From JBEKZQ01 sp049509675 (lineage in GTDB: Bacteria; Planctomycetota; Planctomycetia; Pirellulales; Thermoguttaceae): 7,055 bases of DNA. This document shows positions 1 to 5,243 of the stretch, piece by piece. Made by a program: the position numbers and the translations under genes. The notes beneath the pieces were generated by a model that saw only the letters and a program-made list of their open reading frames with translations, did not search any database and was not told where the DNA came from. Numbering within the stretch: the first letter of the stretch is position 1; the number at the start of each line of letters is the position of its first letter. The stretch is taken from contig JBEKZQ010000421.1 in NCBI GenBank assembly GCA_049509675.1, positions 1 to 7,055 of the forward strand, written 5' to 3'.

Positions 1-7
1 CGGGGAC

Positions 8-44
8 CGTGGACCGACTCTCGCCCCACGCCCCCCGGTCCACG
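8..44. repeat. 9-bp inverted repeat, possible terminator of the lipoprotein gene
   Basis: CGTGGACCG at 8-16 is matched by its exact reverse complement CGGTCCACG at 36-44, leaving a 19-base loop. It lies just past the stop codon of the minus-strand lipoprotein gene, where a terminator would be expected. No T-run follows on the minus strand, so a standard intrinsic terminator is not well supported. The other bases of 1-56 show nothing else recognisable. Confidence 0.25.
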
Positions 45-56
45 CTCCACGCCTTT

Positions 57-677
57 CTACGGCAGCGGGTGAACGGCCTGGCCGCCGATGCCTTGCATGG
101 CCGGAACACCCGTTGGCGTAAAGGCCGGCGCGGTTGGGGGTGCGGATGATGGTGCGGGCAAGGGGGCCGGCGTGGGAGAGAACCCCGGACCGGACGGCGG
201 CGGCGGATTGACGCGCAGGGTTGGGGCCGGGAGCGTGCCGGTCGCCCCGCCTTGCACGCCGCGACGAAGCTGTTCGGCCCGTGACAGCAGCTCGTTGCCG
301 GGCACCACCGTCAAAGGCCGCAGTGTATAGTCCAGTGTGCGACGATCGTGGATCTGGCCCGGCACCAGGTTCTCGCTGACGAAGTCCGCGCCGATCACGT
401 CGTACCAGGGCGGCGGAATCGACTGCAAGACGGTCAACGTCTCATAGCCGTCCTTCACCAGGCGGATCTTCCGTCGACCATAATAGGTGAAGCTGGCCGT
501 GGCCGGCGTTACGCCGATCTCCGTGTCGTCGACGTAGACCAGCGCCCCGGGGGGATTGCTGCGGATCGTCAGGCGTCGCTCCACGCAGCCTGTCGAAAGC
601 GCAAGGAGCAGGGTCGCCGTGACGGCCGCGGCCATCAGGCTGCCTTGCACTTTCACGCCGCATTGCGACTGGAGCAT
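57..677 (-). CDS. PEGA-domain lipoprotein
   Basis: This 206-residue protein has a lipoprotein signal: a hydrophobic stretch (about residues 15-27) ends in LSTGC, with C31 the likely lipidated cysteine. A PEGA domain follows at about 34-75. It shows the family core SNPPGA-x-VYVDD, then IG-x-TPA, and ends in the usual RLVKDGYE strand. PEGA domains are small beta modules of surface and envelope proteins and are thought to bind other proteins or carbohydrate. The last 55 or so residues are proline-rich and probably disordered. The exact role is unknown; similar small PEGA lipoproteins are common in planctomycetes. The ATG at 675-677 has no clear Shine-Dalgarno. A GTG at residue 8 would give a tidier signal peptide starting MKVQGSL and is a real alternative. 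The gene is divergent from the phosphatase gene across a 400-base spacer. Confidence 0.85.
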   Translation of the reverse strand: MLQSQCGVKVQGSLMAAAVTATLLLALSTGCVERRLTIRSNPPGALVYVDDTEIGVTPATASFTYYGRRKIRLVKDGYETLTVLQSIPPPWYDVIGADFVSENLVPGQIHDRRTLDYTLRPLTVVPGNELLSRAEQLRRGVQGGATGTLPAPTLRVNPPPPSGPGFSPTPAPLPAPSSAPPTAPAFTPTGVPAMQGIGGQAVHPLP

Positions 678-711
678 GGCAGAACTGCCCGGGGGATAGA
701 GAAGGGATGGG

Positions 712-717
712 AGTATA
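712..717 (-). promoter_or_regulatory. possible -10 box for the lipoprotein gene
   Basis: Read on the minus strand this is TATACT, five of six matches to TATAAT, ending 35 bases before the ATG at 677. No good -35 hexamer lies 16-18 bases upstream; that position falls at the edge of the 179-bp palindrome. Planctomycete promoter rules are poorly known, so this is only a candidate. Confidence 0.22.
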
Positions 718-736
718 GTGACTGGGGCGAAACATT

Positions 737-915
737 GCTAGCCCGGATTATTCATAAACCGTAGGGTGGCGTCGAGCAAACCGTGGTTCTGGTGGGTCTT
801 CGGTCGCTTATCAACTTACCGCTTTATGACACAGCGCTGGACAACCGTTGATCGGTTTGCGAGACCCACCATAGGCTTGCGCGACCTCGACCCACCCTGA
901 ATAATCCGGGCTAGC
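737..915. repeat. 179-bp imperfect palindromic element, MITE-like
   Basis: The outer ends are perfect 18-bp inverted repeats: GCTAGCCCGGATTATTCA at 737-754 and its reverse complement at 898-915. Inside, further arms pair: GTCGAG 771-776 with CTCGAC 886-891, GGTGGGTCT 791-799 with AGACCCACC 862-870, and GGGTGG 764-769 with CCACCC 892-897. The whole could fold into one long broken hairpin. There is no ORF of a transposase type, so if mobile it would move in trans. The right border overlaps a 16-bp perfect palindrome at 905-920, so GCTAGCCCGGA also occurs in direct orientation at 737-747 and 910-920. I see no clear target-site duplication. Confidence 0.8.
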
Positions 916-1017
916 CCGGAAATTACCCGCCCAAGAGTACTGGTTCGCAAATGGTGATCCGATTAGAATAGACGCTGCGCGCGAAGTTGCACGGATCGGG
1001 CGGTTTTTGGGTTCTCG

Positions 1018-1050
1018 GCAGGAAAAGGCGCCTGTCCCCTTTGTAAGGGG
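1018..1050. repeat. REP-like fragment with GGCGCCTGTCCCC core and hairpin
   Basis: The string AAAGGCGCCTGTCCCCTT, ending at 1041, resembles from memory the AAAGGGGACAGGCACC-type short repeats scattered in many bacterial genomes. Its right half forms a small hairpin: CCCCTT 1036-1041, loop TGT, AAGGGG 1045-1050. Only one copy is present here, so repeat status cannot be shown from this window. Confidence 0.35.
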
Positions 1051-1086
1051 GTAACGACTCCAACTATACGTCTTCCGCTGCGTACG

Positions 1087-1845
1087 ATGGACCAGAAAAT
1101 GGCCAATTGGCAGCACAACCTGGAGCACGCCGTCCTGAGCGACATTGGCCTGCGCCGGGGTAATAATCAAGACTCCTCGACGGTGGTGCTGGCCAGCAGT
1201 CAGAGTGTATGGCAACAGCGGGGGCACTTGTTCATCGTGGCCGACGGCATGGGCGCCCATGCGGCGGGTGAGTTGGCCAGCAAGATCGCCGTCGATACGA
1301 TACCGTTGGTCTATCAGAAGCTTTCCGATCGCAGTCCGCCGGAAGCGATCCTTGCGGCCGTCGAAGAGGCCAACCATCAGATCCACGCCCGCGGTCAGGC
1401 CAGCCCAGAATTCAGGGGCATGGGCACGACCTGCACCAGCTTGCTGTTGTTGCCGCAGGGGGCCCTGCTGGCCCATGCGGGCGACAGCCGCGGTTATCTG
1501 CTGCGCCAGGAGACGATCCAGCAACTCACGTTCGACCACAGCCTGGTGTGGGAGATGCGGGCGGGCGGGCAACTGCCGCAGAATGAAGTTCCCCAGTACA
1601 TCCCCAAGAACGTCATTACGCGTTCGCTGGGTCCTAATGCGGCCGTGCAAGTCGATCTGGAAGGCCCGTTTCCGCTGGCCGTCGGCGATACCTTCCTGCT
1701 GTGCAGCGACGGTCTTTCCGGGCAGGTCCAAGACGAGGAGATCGGAATGGTCCTGCGGGCGCTGACGCTGCGTCTGCCGCCGGGCCGGGCGCCAAGCCGC
1801 CCCGCGTCTTGCGACCCGTGGCACCTGCCGTGTGGGCCGCGCTAG
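1087..1845 (+). CDS. PP2C-family Ser/Thr phosphatase, catalytic part, truncated by frameshift
   Basis: The first 223 residues or so read as a PP2C (PPM) metal-dependent protein phosphatase, which removes phosphate from Ser/Thr using two Mn/Mg ions. Visible motifs in order are D19-IGLRRGNNQD (D29 a metal ligand), VAD53-GMG, the GMGTTCTSLLL core at 111-122, AHAGDSRGYLLR at 129-140 and LCSD208-GLSG, another metal site. After EEIGMVL (to residue 223, base 1755) the similarity stops. The closing PP2C motif, usually GGPDN-I/V-T with a further metal-binding Asp, is missing from all three frames. The rest of this frame (about 29 residues) is out of register and ends at TAG 1843-1845. The natural continuation, a membrane part, lies in another frame just downstream. 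No good Shine-Dalgarno precedes the ATG; M5 is an alternative start. Activity is doubtful without the last motif. The family call is firm; functional status is not. Confidence 0.8.
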   Translation: MDQKMANWQHNLEHAVLSDIGLRRGNNQDSSTVVLASSQSVWQQRGHLFIVADGMGAHAAGELASKIAVDTIPLVYQKLSDRSPPEAILAAVEEANHQIHARGQASPEFRGMGTTCTSLLLLPQGALLAHAGDSRGYLLRQETIQQLTFDHSLVWEMRAGGQLPQNEVPQYIPKNVITRSLGPNAAVQVDLEGPFPLAVGDTFLLCSDGLSGQVQDEEIGMVLRALTLRLPPGRAPSRPASCDPWHLPCGPR

Positions 1846-2279
1846 CCGTGCTGGGCCTGGGCGGAATCGGTTTAGTGGCGGTTCAACCGCTGAGGCTGAT
1901 CGGTTTTGGCGCGCTGGTGGGCGCCGCGGCGGTCGGCGTCGTGGCCCTGTTGCAGCGCTACCGCAAACGCCCGCCCGCCATACAGTTCGACGGCCGCCGG
2001 CTGGGGCGCGGGCCGTACACCAGCACCAGCGCCGTTCCCAGTGCCGCCTTTGCCAGCCGGCTCGCCGACATCGCCCGCGATCTGCGCCAAGCCGCCAGCC
2101 ACGAAGATTGGGTCATCGACTGGAGCCAATTCAACCCGCTGGTGGACGAGGCTGCCGCGGCGGCCAACCGCGGCGATTTCACCCAGTCGGTACGGCAGTA
2201 CTGCCACGCCATCAGTTTCATGATGGAGCAATTGAAGCAACGTCGCAACGCGGCCGGCCGCGACTCGAACGTGCTGTAA
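1782..2279 (+). pseudogene. detached C-terminal membrane part of the PP2C phosphatase
   Basis: This is a different reading frame from the catalytic part. From GPGAKPPRVLRP onward it encodes two hydrophobic helices (roughly WAALAVLGLGGIGLVAV and LIGFGALVGAAAVGVVALL), then basic RYRKRP, then a soluble helical tail of about 100 residues with IDWSQFNPLVDEAAAA and YCHAISFMMEQLKQ, ending ...DSNVL. As I recall the family, planctomycete PP2C proteins carry such a two-helix anchor and tail fused behind the phosphatase domain, so this is best read as the 3' part of the gene starting at 1087. No start codon with a Shine-Dalgarno lies at its head, so separate translation is unsupported. The tail codons look intact, which suggests a recent break or an assembly fault. 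The left edge is approximate. Confidence 0.65.
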
Positions 2280-2284
2280 TATTC

Positions 2285-2290
2285 AAGGAG
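2285..2290 (+). promoter_or_regulatory. strong Shine-Dalgarno that fixes the TTG start of pyrF
   Basis: AAGGAG ends seven bases before the TTG at 2298-2300. It is one of only two clear Shine-Dalgarno sites in the window and is what supports the unusual start codon. It lies within the 18-base gap after the upstream stop. Confidence 0.8.
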
Positions 2291-2297
2291 CAGTGCG

Positions 2298-3197
2298 TTG
2301 ACCCCTTTTTCCGACCGACTGCACACCGCGATCGGCCGTTGTGGCAACCCGGTTCTGGTGGGCCTCGACCCTCGTGCCGACATGTTGCCCGGGAGCATTT
2401 TGCCGGCCGGCGCCAATGCCGCGCTGGCGGAACAGGCCCGGGCCTACGAAACGTTCTGCCGCGAGGTGATCGACGTGGTTGGCCCCCTCGTGCCGGCCGT
2501 CAAGCCGCAAGCGGCGTTCTTCGAGCAACTCGGTCCGGCGGGCATGGCCGTTCTGGGCCGGCTGATCGGCTACGCTCGGTCCAAGGGCCTGCTGGTGATC
2601 CTGGACGGCAAGCGGAACGACATCGGCTCGACCGCCGCGGCCTATGCCCAGGGGTTCTTGGGCCACGACAGCCCTTGGGGGGCCGACGCCCTGACCGTCA
2701 ACCCTTACCTGGGTGCCGATAGCCTGGAACCGTTCGTCGCGGTGGCCCGGCAGCGCGCGGCGGGCGTTTTTGTGCTGGTCAAGACTTCCAATCCGGGCGG
2801 GCGGATGTTGCAGGACCTGGTGGCCGACGGCCGCGAGGTCTTCCGCCACGTGGCCGCGCATGTCGAGCGACTGGCGGCGGAAACGGCCGGCACGTGCGGC
2901 TATGGGGCCATCGGGGCGGTGATCGGCGCCACCTACCCGCAACAGTTGGCCGAACTTCGCGCCCAGATGCCGCACGCCTGGTTCCTTATTCCCGGCTACG
3001 GCGCCCAGGGCGGAAAGGCGGCCGATGTGGCCGCGGCCTTCGATGCGCAAGGAACCGGCGCAATCGTCAACAATTCCCGCGGCATCATCTTCGCCTACCG
3101 CTTAGCGCCCTACGCGGAGAAATTCGGCGAACACGCCTGGCAAGCGGCCGTGGAAGCGGCGACTCGGGAGATGATTGCGCAACTTGCCGGGTGCTGA
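2298..3197 (+). CDS. pyrF: orotidine 5'-phosphate decarboxylase (type 2)
   Basis: Decarboxylates orotidine monophosphate to UMP, the last step of de novo pyrimidine synthesis, in the cytoplasm. The 299-residue TIM-barrel protein has the length of the longer type 2 family rather than the ~240-residue E. coli type. Visible motifs are LVGLDPR (20-26, D24), AVKPQAAFFE (67-76, with K69), the catalytic LDGKRNDIG at 102-110 (D103, K105, D108), VNPYLG, LVKTSNPG, IPGYGAQGG as phosphate-binding loop, and NNSRGI near the C-terminus. All expected active-site elements appear present. The start is TTG, chosen for the AAGGAG seven bases upstream and because it gives the usual short N-terminus before the first barrel strand. 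It follows the broken phosphatase gene by 18 bases on the same strand, so co-transcription is likely. It converges with the methyltransferase gene 30 bases downstream. Confidence 0.95.
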   Translation: MTPFSDRLHTAIGRCGNPVLVGLDPRADMLPGSILPAGANAALAEQARAYETFCREVIDVVGPLVPAVKPQAAFFEQLGPAGMAVLGRLIGYARSKGLLVILDGKRNDIGSTAAAYAQGFLGHDSPWGADALTVNPYLGADSLEPFVAVARQRAAGVFVLVKTSNPGGRMLQDLVADGREVFRHVAAHVERLAAETAGTCGYGAIGAVIGATYPQQLAELRAQMPHAWFLIPGYGAQGGKAADVAAAFDAQGTGAIVNNSRGIIFAYRLAPYAEKFGEHAWQAAVEAATREMIAQLAGC

Positions 3198-3227
3198 TCG
3201 AGCGCGCGGCGGACGGGAGTTTCCGTC

Positions 3228-4895
3228 TCACGATTCAGACAGGGAAGCCAAGTTGGGCCCCGTAGCACACCCTCCGTGGAACCTTCGACCGCGGAGCCGC
3301 AAGCGAGCGCTCGCAAGGTCGGGCAGCAACGACTTGAGCCCCGGAAAGGCGCGCCGCAGCAAATCGTCGGTGGCCGATATCAGGGTGTCGCCCGAATCGA
3401 GTTGACCGCCTGAATTGCGGCAAACTCTGTCGAGTTGGGGGAGTTGGTCGGCGATGTCAACGAGGGGCACGCAGAGCTGCGCAATTTCCGAAGGCACAAG
3501 CTCGAGCACGCCGCCGCCGTAGGACCTGCCTTCCAGTTCGCATGATAGGATGGTCAGTGAATTGTGAAAACCTGCGACGAGAGATCGCTTCCAGGCGGCG
3601 AATAGCGGTTTCATCTTGCCTCGATAGATCGTATCCGTCGTGCAGGCGCCAGCCGTGTTCAAAATGAAACGGTGGAACTGGTGGGACCGCTTAGGGAGCA
3701 GGAGCTCGCCATGACGGACGACCGGGATCCTGTACCAGGGTTCGCGGATGCGGCACTTGAAACGCTTGGGCAGCTCCATCCCTTCGCCGAGCCGGAGGTA
3801 TTGTCTGGGCTTGGAGAACTGCATCGGGTCGGGCGCATCAGCAGAAAAGTCGAGCACCCATCCCTTCTTGCCCCGCTTCCGCGCGGCCGCGTGGTCCTGC
3901 TTGGTGAATATGATTCCGCGACTTTCCGCCGTCCTGCCCAGCAATGGCATGGCCCATGGTTTCAATTCATAGGCGTTTAGCGTCTCGTCGTCCACAGTAA
4001 AGAAATCGTTGGCGCCCGTGACAATCGAAACTGCAATCGTGGCAATGGTGCCGAGGGCATGGACCTCCGGCAACTGGCGGGCCGCGGCGAAGGCGGCGAG
4101 TTCACGCGCGGGTAGCAGGTACCGTGTCCACGCGTCCTTCGAGTCACTGGCGGTGTGGCTCCATTCTTCGATCCCCGATGGCGAATGTTCACGGAACCTG
4201 ATCGGCCGCTCCGACTTGGTCTCGGGGTCGCGGGCGCCGCTGACCACGATCACGTCCTGCAAAAGCCCGCGAAAAGCGCCGCGCGGATAAATGTCCACCT
4301 GGAGTTCGGCAAAATGCCGGACGAGCTCGGAGCGGACGAGTCCTGCCGACATGATCGACAGGAGTTCGCTCGGCAGAACCAGCGCGAAGGCCCCTTGATT
4401 TTTCAGCAGTTCCAAGCCGACAAGGGTGAAAACAATCCAAAGGTTCGCCACCCCTGCAATTTCTCGCCCCGTCTTGACAAGGAGCGAGTCGGCGGGGGCA
4501 CGTACGACATCGGAAACGAACTGATAACGGACGAAAGGTGGATTGCCTACCAAGGCGTCATATACGGGCGTTTGGTTCCTCGCCCAGGAGAAAAAGCTGT
4601 CGTTGACGACCGTGCCCGGCACCTTGGCCCTGCGGAGCTCCTGCCGGCACTTGTCTGCTTCTTGGCGAATGAGCTCAACGCACGTAAGCGTTGGTTCACG
4701 AAACCTGGCCAAAAGCGGCTCTTCCGCAGAACAGCGGAGGAAGGCCCCATCGCCTGCCGCAGGTTCCAGGATGTGGAGCGGCCGGCTCGTTCCCAGCATT
4801 TCCGCGATGCGCCTATAGCACGCATCTACCAGCGGGGCAGGCGTGTAAAACCCACCACGCAGCTTGTCGGCCGACACCTCATCGACCAATTTCAC
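3228..4895 (-). CDS. N6-adenine DNA methyltransferase, gamma-class, apparently solitary
   Basis: Transfers a methyl group from S-adenosylmethionine to adenine N6 in a specific DNA sequence. With the start used here it is 555 residues. Motifs run in gamma-class (M.TaqI-like) order: motif X GGFYTPAPLV (14-23), motif I EPAAGDGAF (44-52, SAM binding), acidic E74, D99 in NDSFF (motif III position), and catalytic motif IV NPPF (118-121). Residues from about 250 on are diverged and likely form the target-recognition domain. The frame is open further, to a TTG at 5000, but the GTG at 4893-4895 has GGAG nine bases upstream and puts the motif X region at the expected N-terminal distance. No nuclease domain fits this length and no endonuclease gene is adjacent, so it looks like an orphan methylase or a restriction-modification remnant. 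GC is lower than its neighbours (about 57% versus 72% in hand-counted 60-base lines), hinting at transfer. Its recognition site cannot be read from sequence. Confidence 0.85.
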   Translation of the reverse strand: MKLVDEVSADKLRGGFYTPAPLVDACYRRIAEMLGTSRPLHILEPAAGDGAFLRCSAEEPLLARFREPTLTCVELIRQEADKCRQELRRAKVPGTVVNDSFFSWARNQTPVYDALVGNPPFVRYQFVSDVVRAPADSLLVKTGREIAGVANLWIVFTLVGLELLKNQGAFALVLPSELLSIMSAGLVRSELVRHFAELQVDIYPRGAFRGLLQDVIVVSGARDPETKSERPIRFREHSPSGIEEWSHTASDSKDAWTRYLLPARELAAFAAARQLPEVHALGTIATIAVSIVTGANDFFTVDDETLNAYELKPWAMPLLGRTAESRGIIFTKQDHAAARKRGKKGWVLDFSADAPDPMQFSKPRQYLRLGEGMELPKRFKCRIREPWYRIPVVRHGELLLPKRSHQFHRFILNTAGACTTDTIYRGKMKPLFAAWKRSLVAGFHNSLTILSCELEGRSYGGGVLELVPSEIAQLCVPLVDIADQLPQLDRVCRNSGGQLDSGDTLISATDDLLRRAFPGLKSLLPDLASARLRLRGRRFHGGCATGPNLASLSES

Positions 4896-4972
4896 GGCGG
4901 CAGACTCCGTGGTTAAGTGCGAGAATCGGAATAACGCCCGCGCTACGGCGCCACAATTTTGCACAACGGTTG

Positions 4973-5000
4973 ATTGTAACGATAGTAAGAGCCCCGGCAA
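4973..5000 (-). promoter_or_regulatory. candidate promoter of the methyltransferase gene
   Basis: On the minus strand, TTGCCG (4995-5000, four of six -35 matches) is followed after 16 bases by TACAAT (4973-4978, five of six -10 matches). Transcription would begin near 4966, leaving a leader of about 70 bases before the GTG at 4895. This supports the shorter start, since the -35 overlaps the furthest upstream TTG codon. Confidence 0.35.
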
Positions 5001-5018
5001 AGGCGGTCTGGGGATCGT

Positions 5019-5148
5019 CAGGAGAACTGCGAGACACTAGCCCGAAGCGCCAGCGAGGGAGAATTGCCGCAAATCCCTCGCTGGCGCTTCGGGCTAGTGT
5101 GCGGAATGGACCGGCGGGCGAAAGAGTTGGCACTTCGCAGTTCTCCTG
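5019..5148. repeat. outer 14-bp inverted repeat around the long hairpin
   Basis: CAGGAGAACTGCGA at 5019-5032 is matched exactly by its reverse complement at 5135-5148. The pair encloses the 27-bp-arm hairpin plus 34 bases on its right side, giving a nested structure 130 bases long. It may mark the true ends of a larger non-coding element or a copy inserted inside another. Confidence 0.7.
5034..5100. repeat. 27-bp-arm perfect hairpin of the CTAGCCCGAAGCG type
   Basis: The arms 5034-5060 and 5074-5100 are perfect reverse complements, with a 13-base loop (GAATTGCCGCAAA). The outer end reads ACACTAGCCCGAAGCG inward. From memory this TAGCCCGAAGCG...GAGGGA sequence is a common intergenic repeat of planctomycete chromosomes. 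As RNA it would be a very stable hairpin and could act as a bidirectional terminator or insulator between the divergent genes, though no T-run follows either arm. Confidence 0.9.
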
Positions 5149-5166
5149 CGCACTTGCTCCGCACGG

Positions 5167-5195
5167 TTGCCGGCGAACAGGGGCACTGGTAGACT
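5167..5195 (+). promoter_or_regulatory. candidate promoter of the HtrA-like protease
   Basis: TTGCCG (5167-5172), a 17-base gap and TAGACT (5190-5195) each match four of six sigma-70-type consensus bases at ideal spacing. Transcription would start near 5202, so the 7-bp tandem repeat would make up most of the roughly 40-base leader. Evidence is weak on hexamer match alone. Confidence 0.28.
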
Positions 5196-5205
5196 TGGAA
5201 GCAGG

Positions 5206-5239
5206 CAAGACCCAAGACCCAAGACCCAAGACCCAAGAC
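5206..5239. repeat. 7-bp tandem repeat (CAAGACC), 4.9 copies
   Basis: Four exact CAAGACC units (5206-5233) are followed by a partial fifth, CAAGAC (5234-5239), ending four bases before the protease ATG. The array occupies the position where a Shine-Dalgarno would be expected and none is present. A 7-bp unit is prone to slipped-strand copy change. Confidence 0.95.
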
Positions 5240-5243
5240 GCTT

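Larger units (their letters stand above)
678..1086. other. gene-free divergent spacer with repeats
   Basis: No credible gene is seen between the divergent lipoprotein and phosphatase genes. The spacer holds a small hairpin right upstream of the lipoprotein start (GGCAG-AA-CTGCC, 678-689), a 179-bp palindrome (737-915) and a REP-like fragment near 1018-1050. A weak promoter candidate for the phosphatase is TTGTAA at 1041-1046, an 18-base gap, then TATACG at 1065-1070; each hexamer matches four of six consensus bases. A second possible -10 is TAGAAT at 964-969, with no convincing -35. Confidence 0.6.
4896..5243. other. gene-free divergent spacer between methyltransferase and protease
   Basis: No credible gene is seen. 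The spacer holds the methyltransferase promoter candidate, a nested inverted repeat (5019-5148), a protease promoter candidate (5167-5195) and a 7-bp tandem repeat next to the protease start. Open frames crossing it are repeat translations (such as TSPKRQRG), not genes. Confidence 0.65.

Noticed and set aside
811..1824. 337-residue minus-strand open frame across the phosphatase gene
   Set aside because: It is antisense to a clear PP2C domain and its sequence is Arg/Gln-rich with no recognisable motif; its right end also crosses the palindrome.
1832..2722. 296-residue plus-strand open frame spanning the phosphatase tail and pyrF start
   Set aside because: It crosses two genes out of frame, is Arg/Pro/Gly-rich, and has no domain signal.
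3212..3227. terminator between the convergent pyrF and methyltransferase genes
   Set aside because: GACGG/CCGTC gives only a 5-bp stem with no T-run; too weak to annotate.
3303..3314. 12-bp perfect palindrome GCGAGCGCTCGC in the methyltransferase 3' end
   Set aside because: Short GC palindromes arise readily by chance in this composition, and it lies inside coding sequence.
4155..4916. 253-residue plus-strand open frame opposite the methyltransferase
   Set aside because: It is antisense to the conserved methyltransferase motifs and has no motif of its own.
5034..5100. CRISPR repeat-spacer possibility
   Set aside because: The hairpin occurs once, with no regularly spaced copies or spacers and no cas genes.
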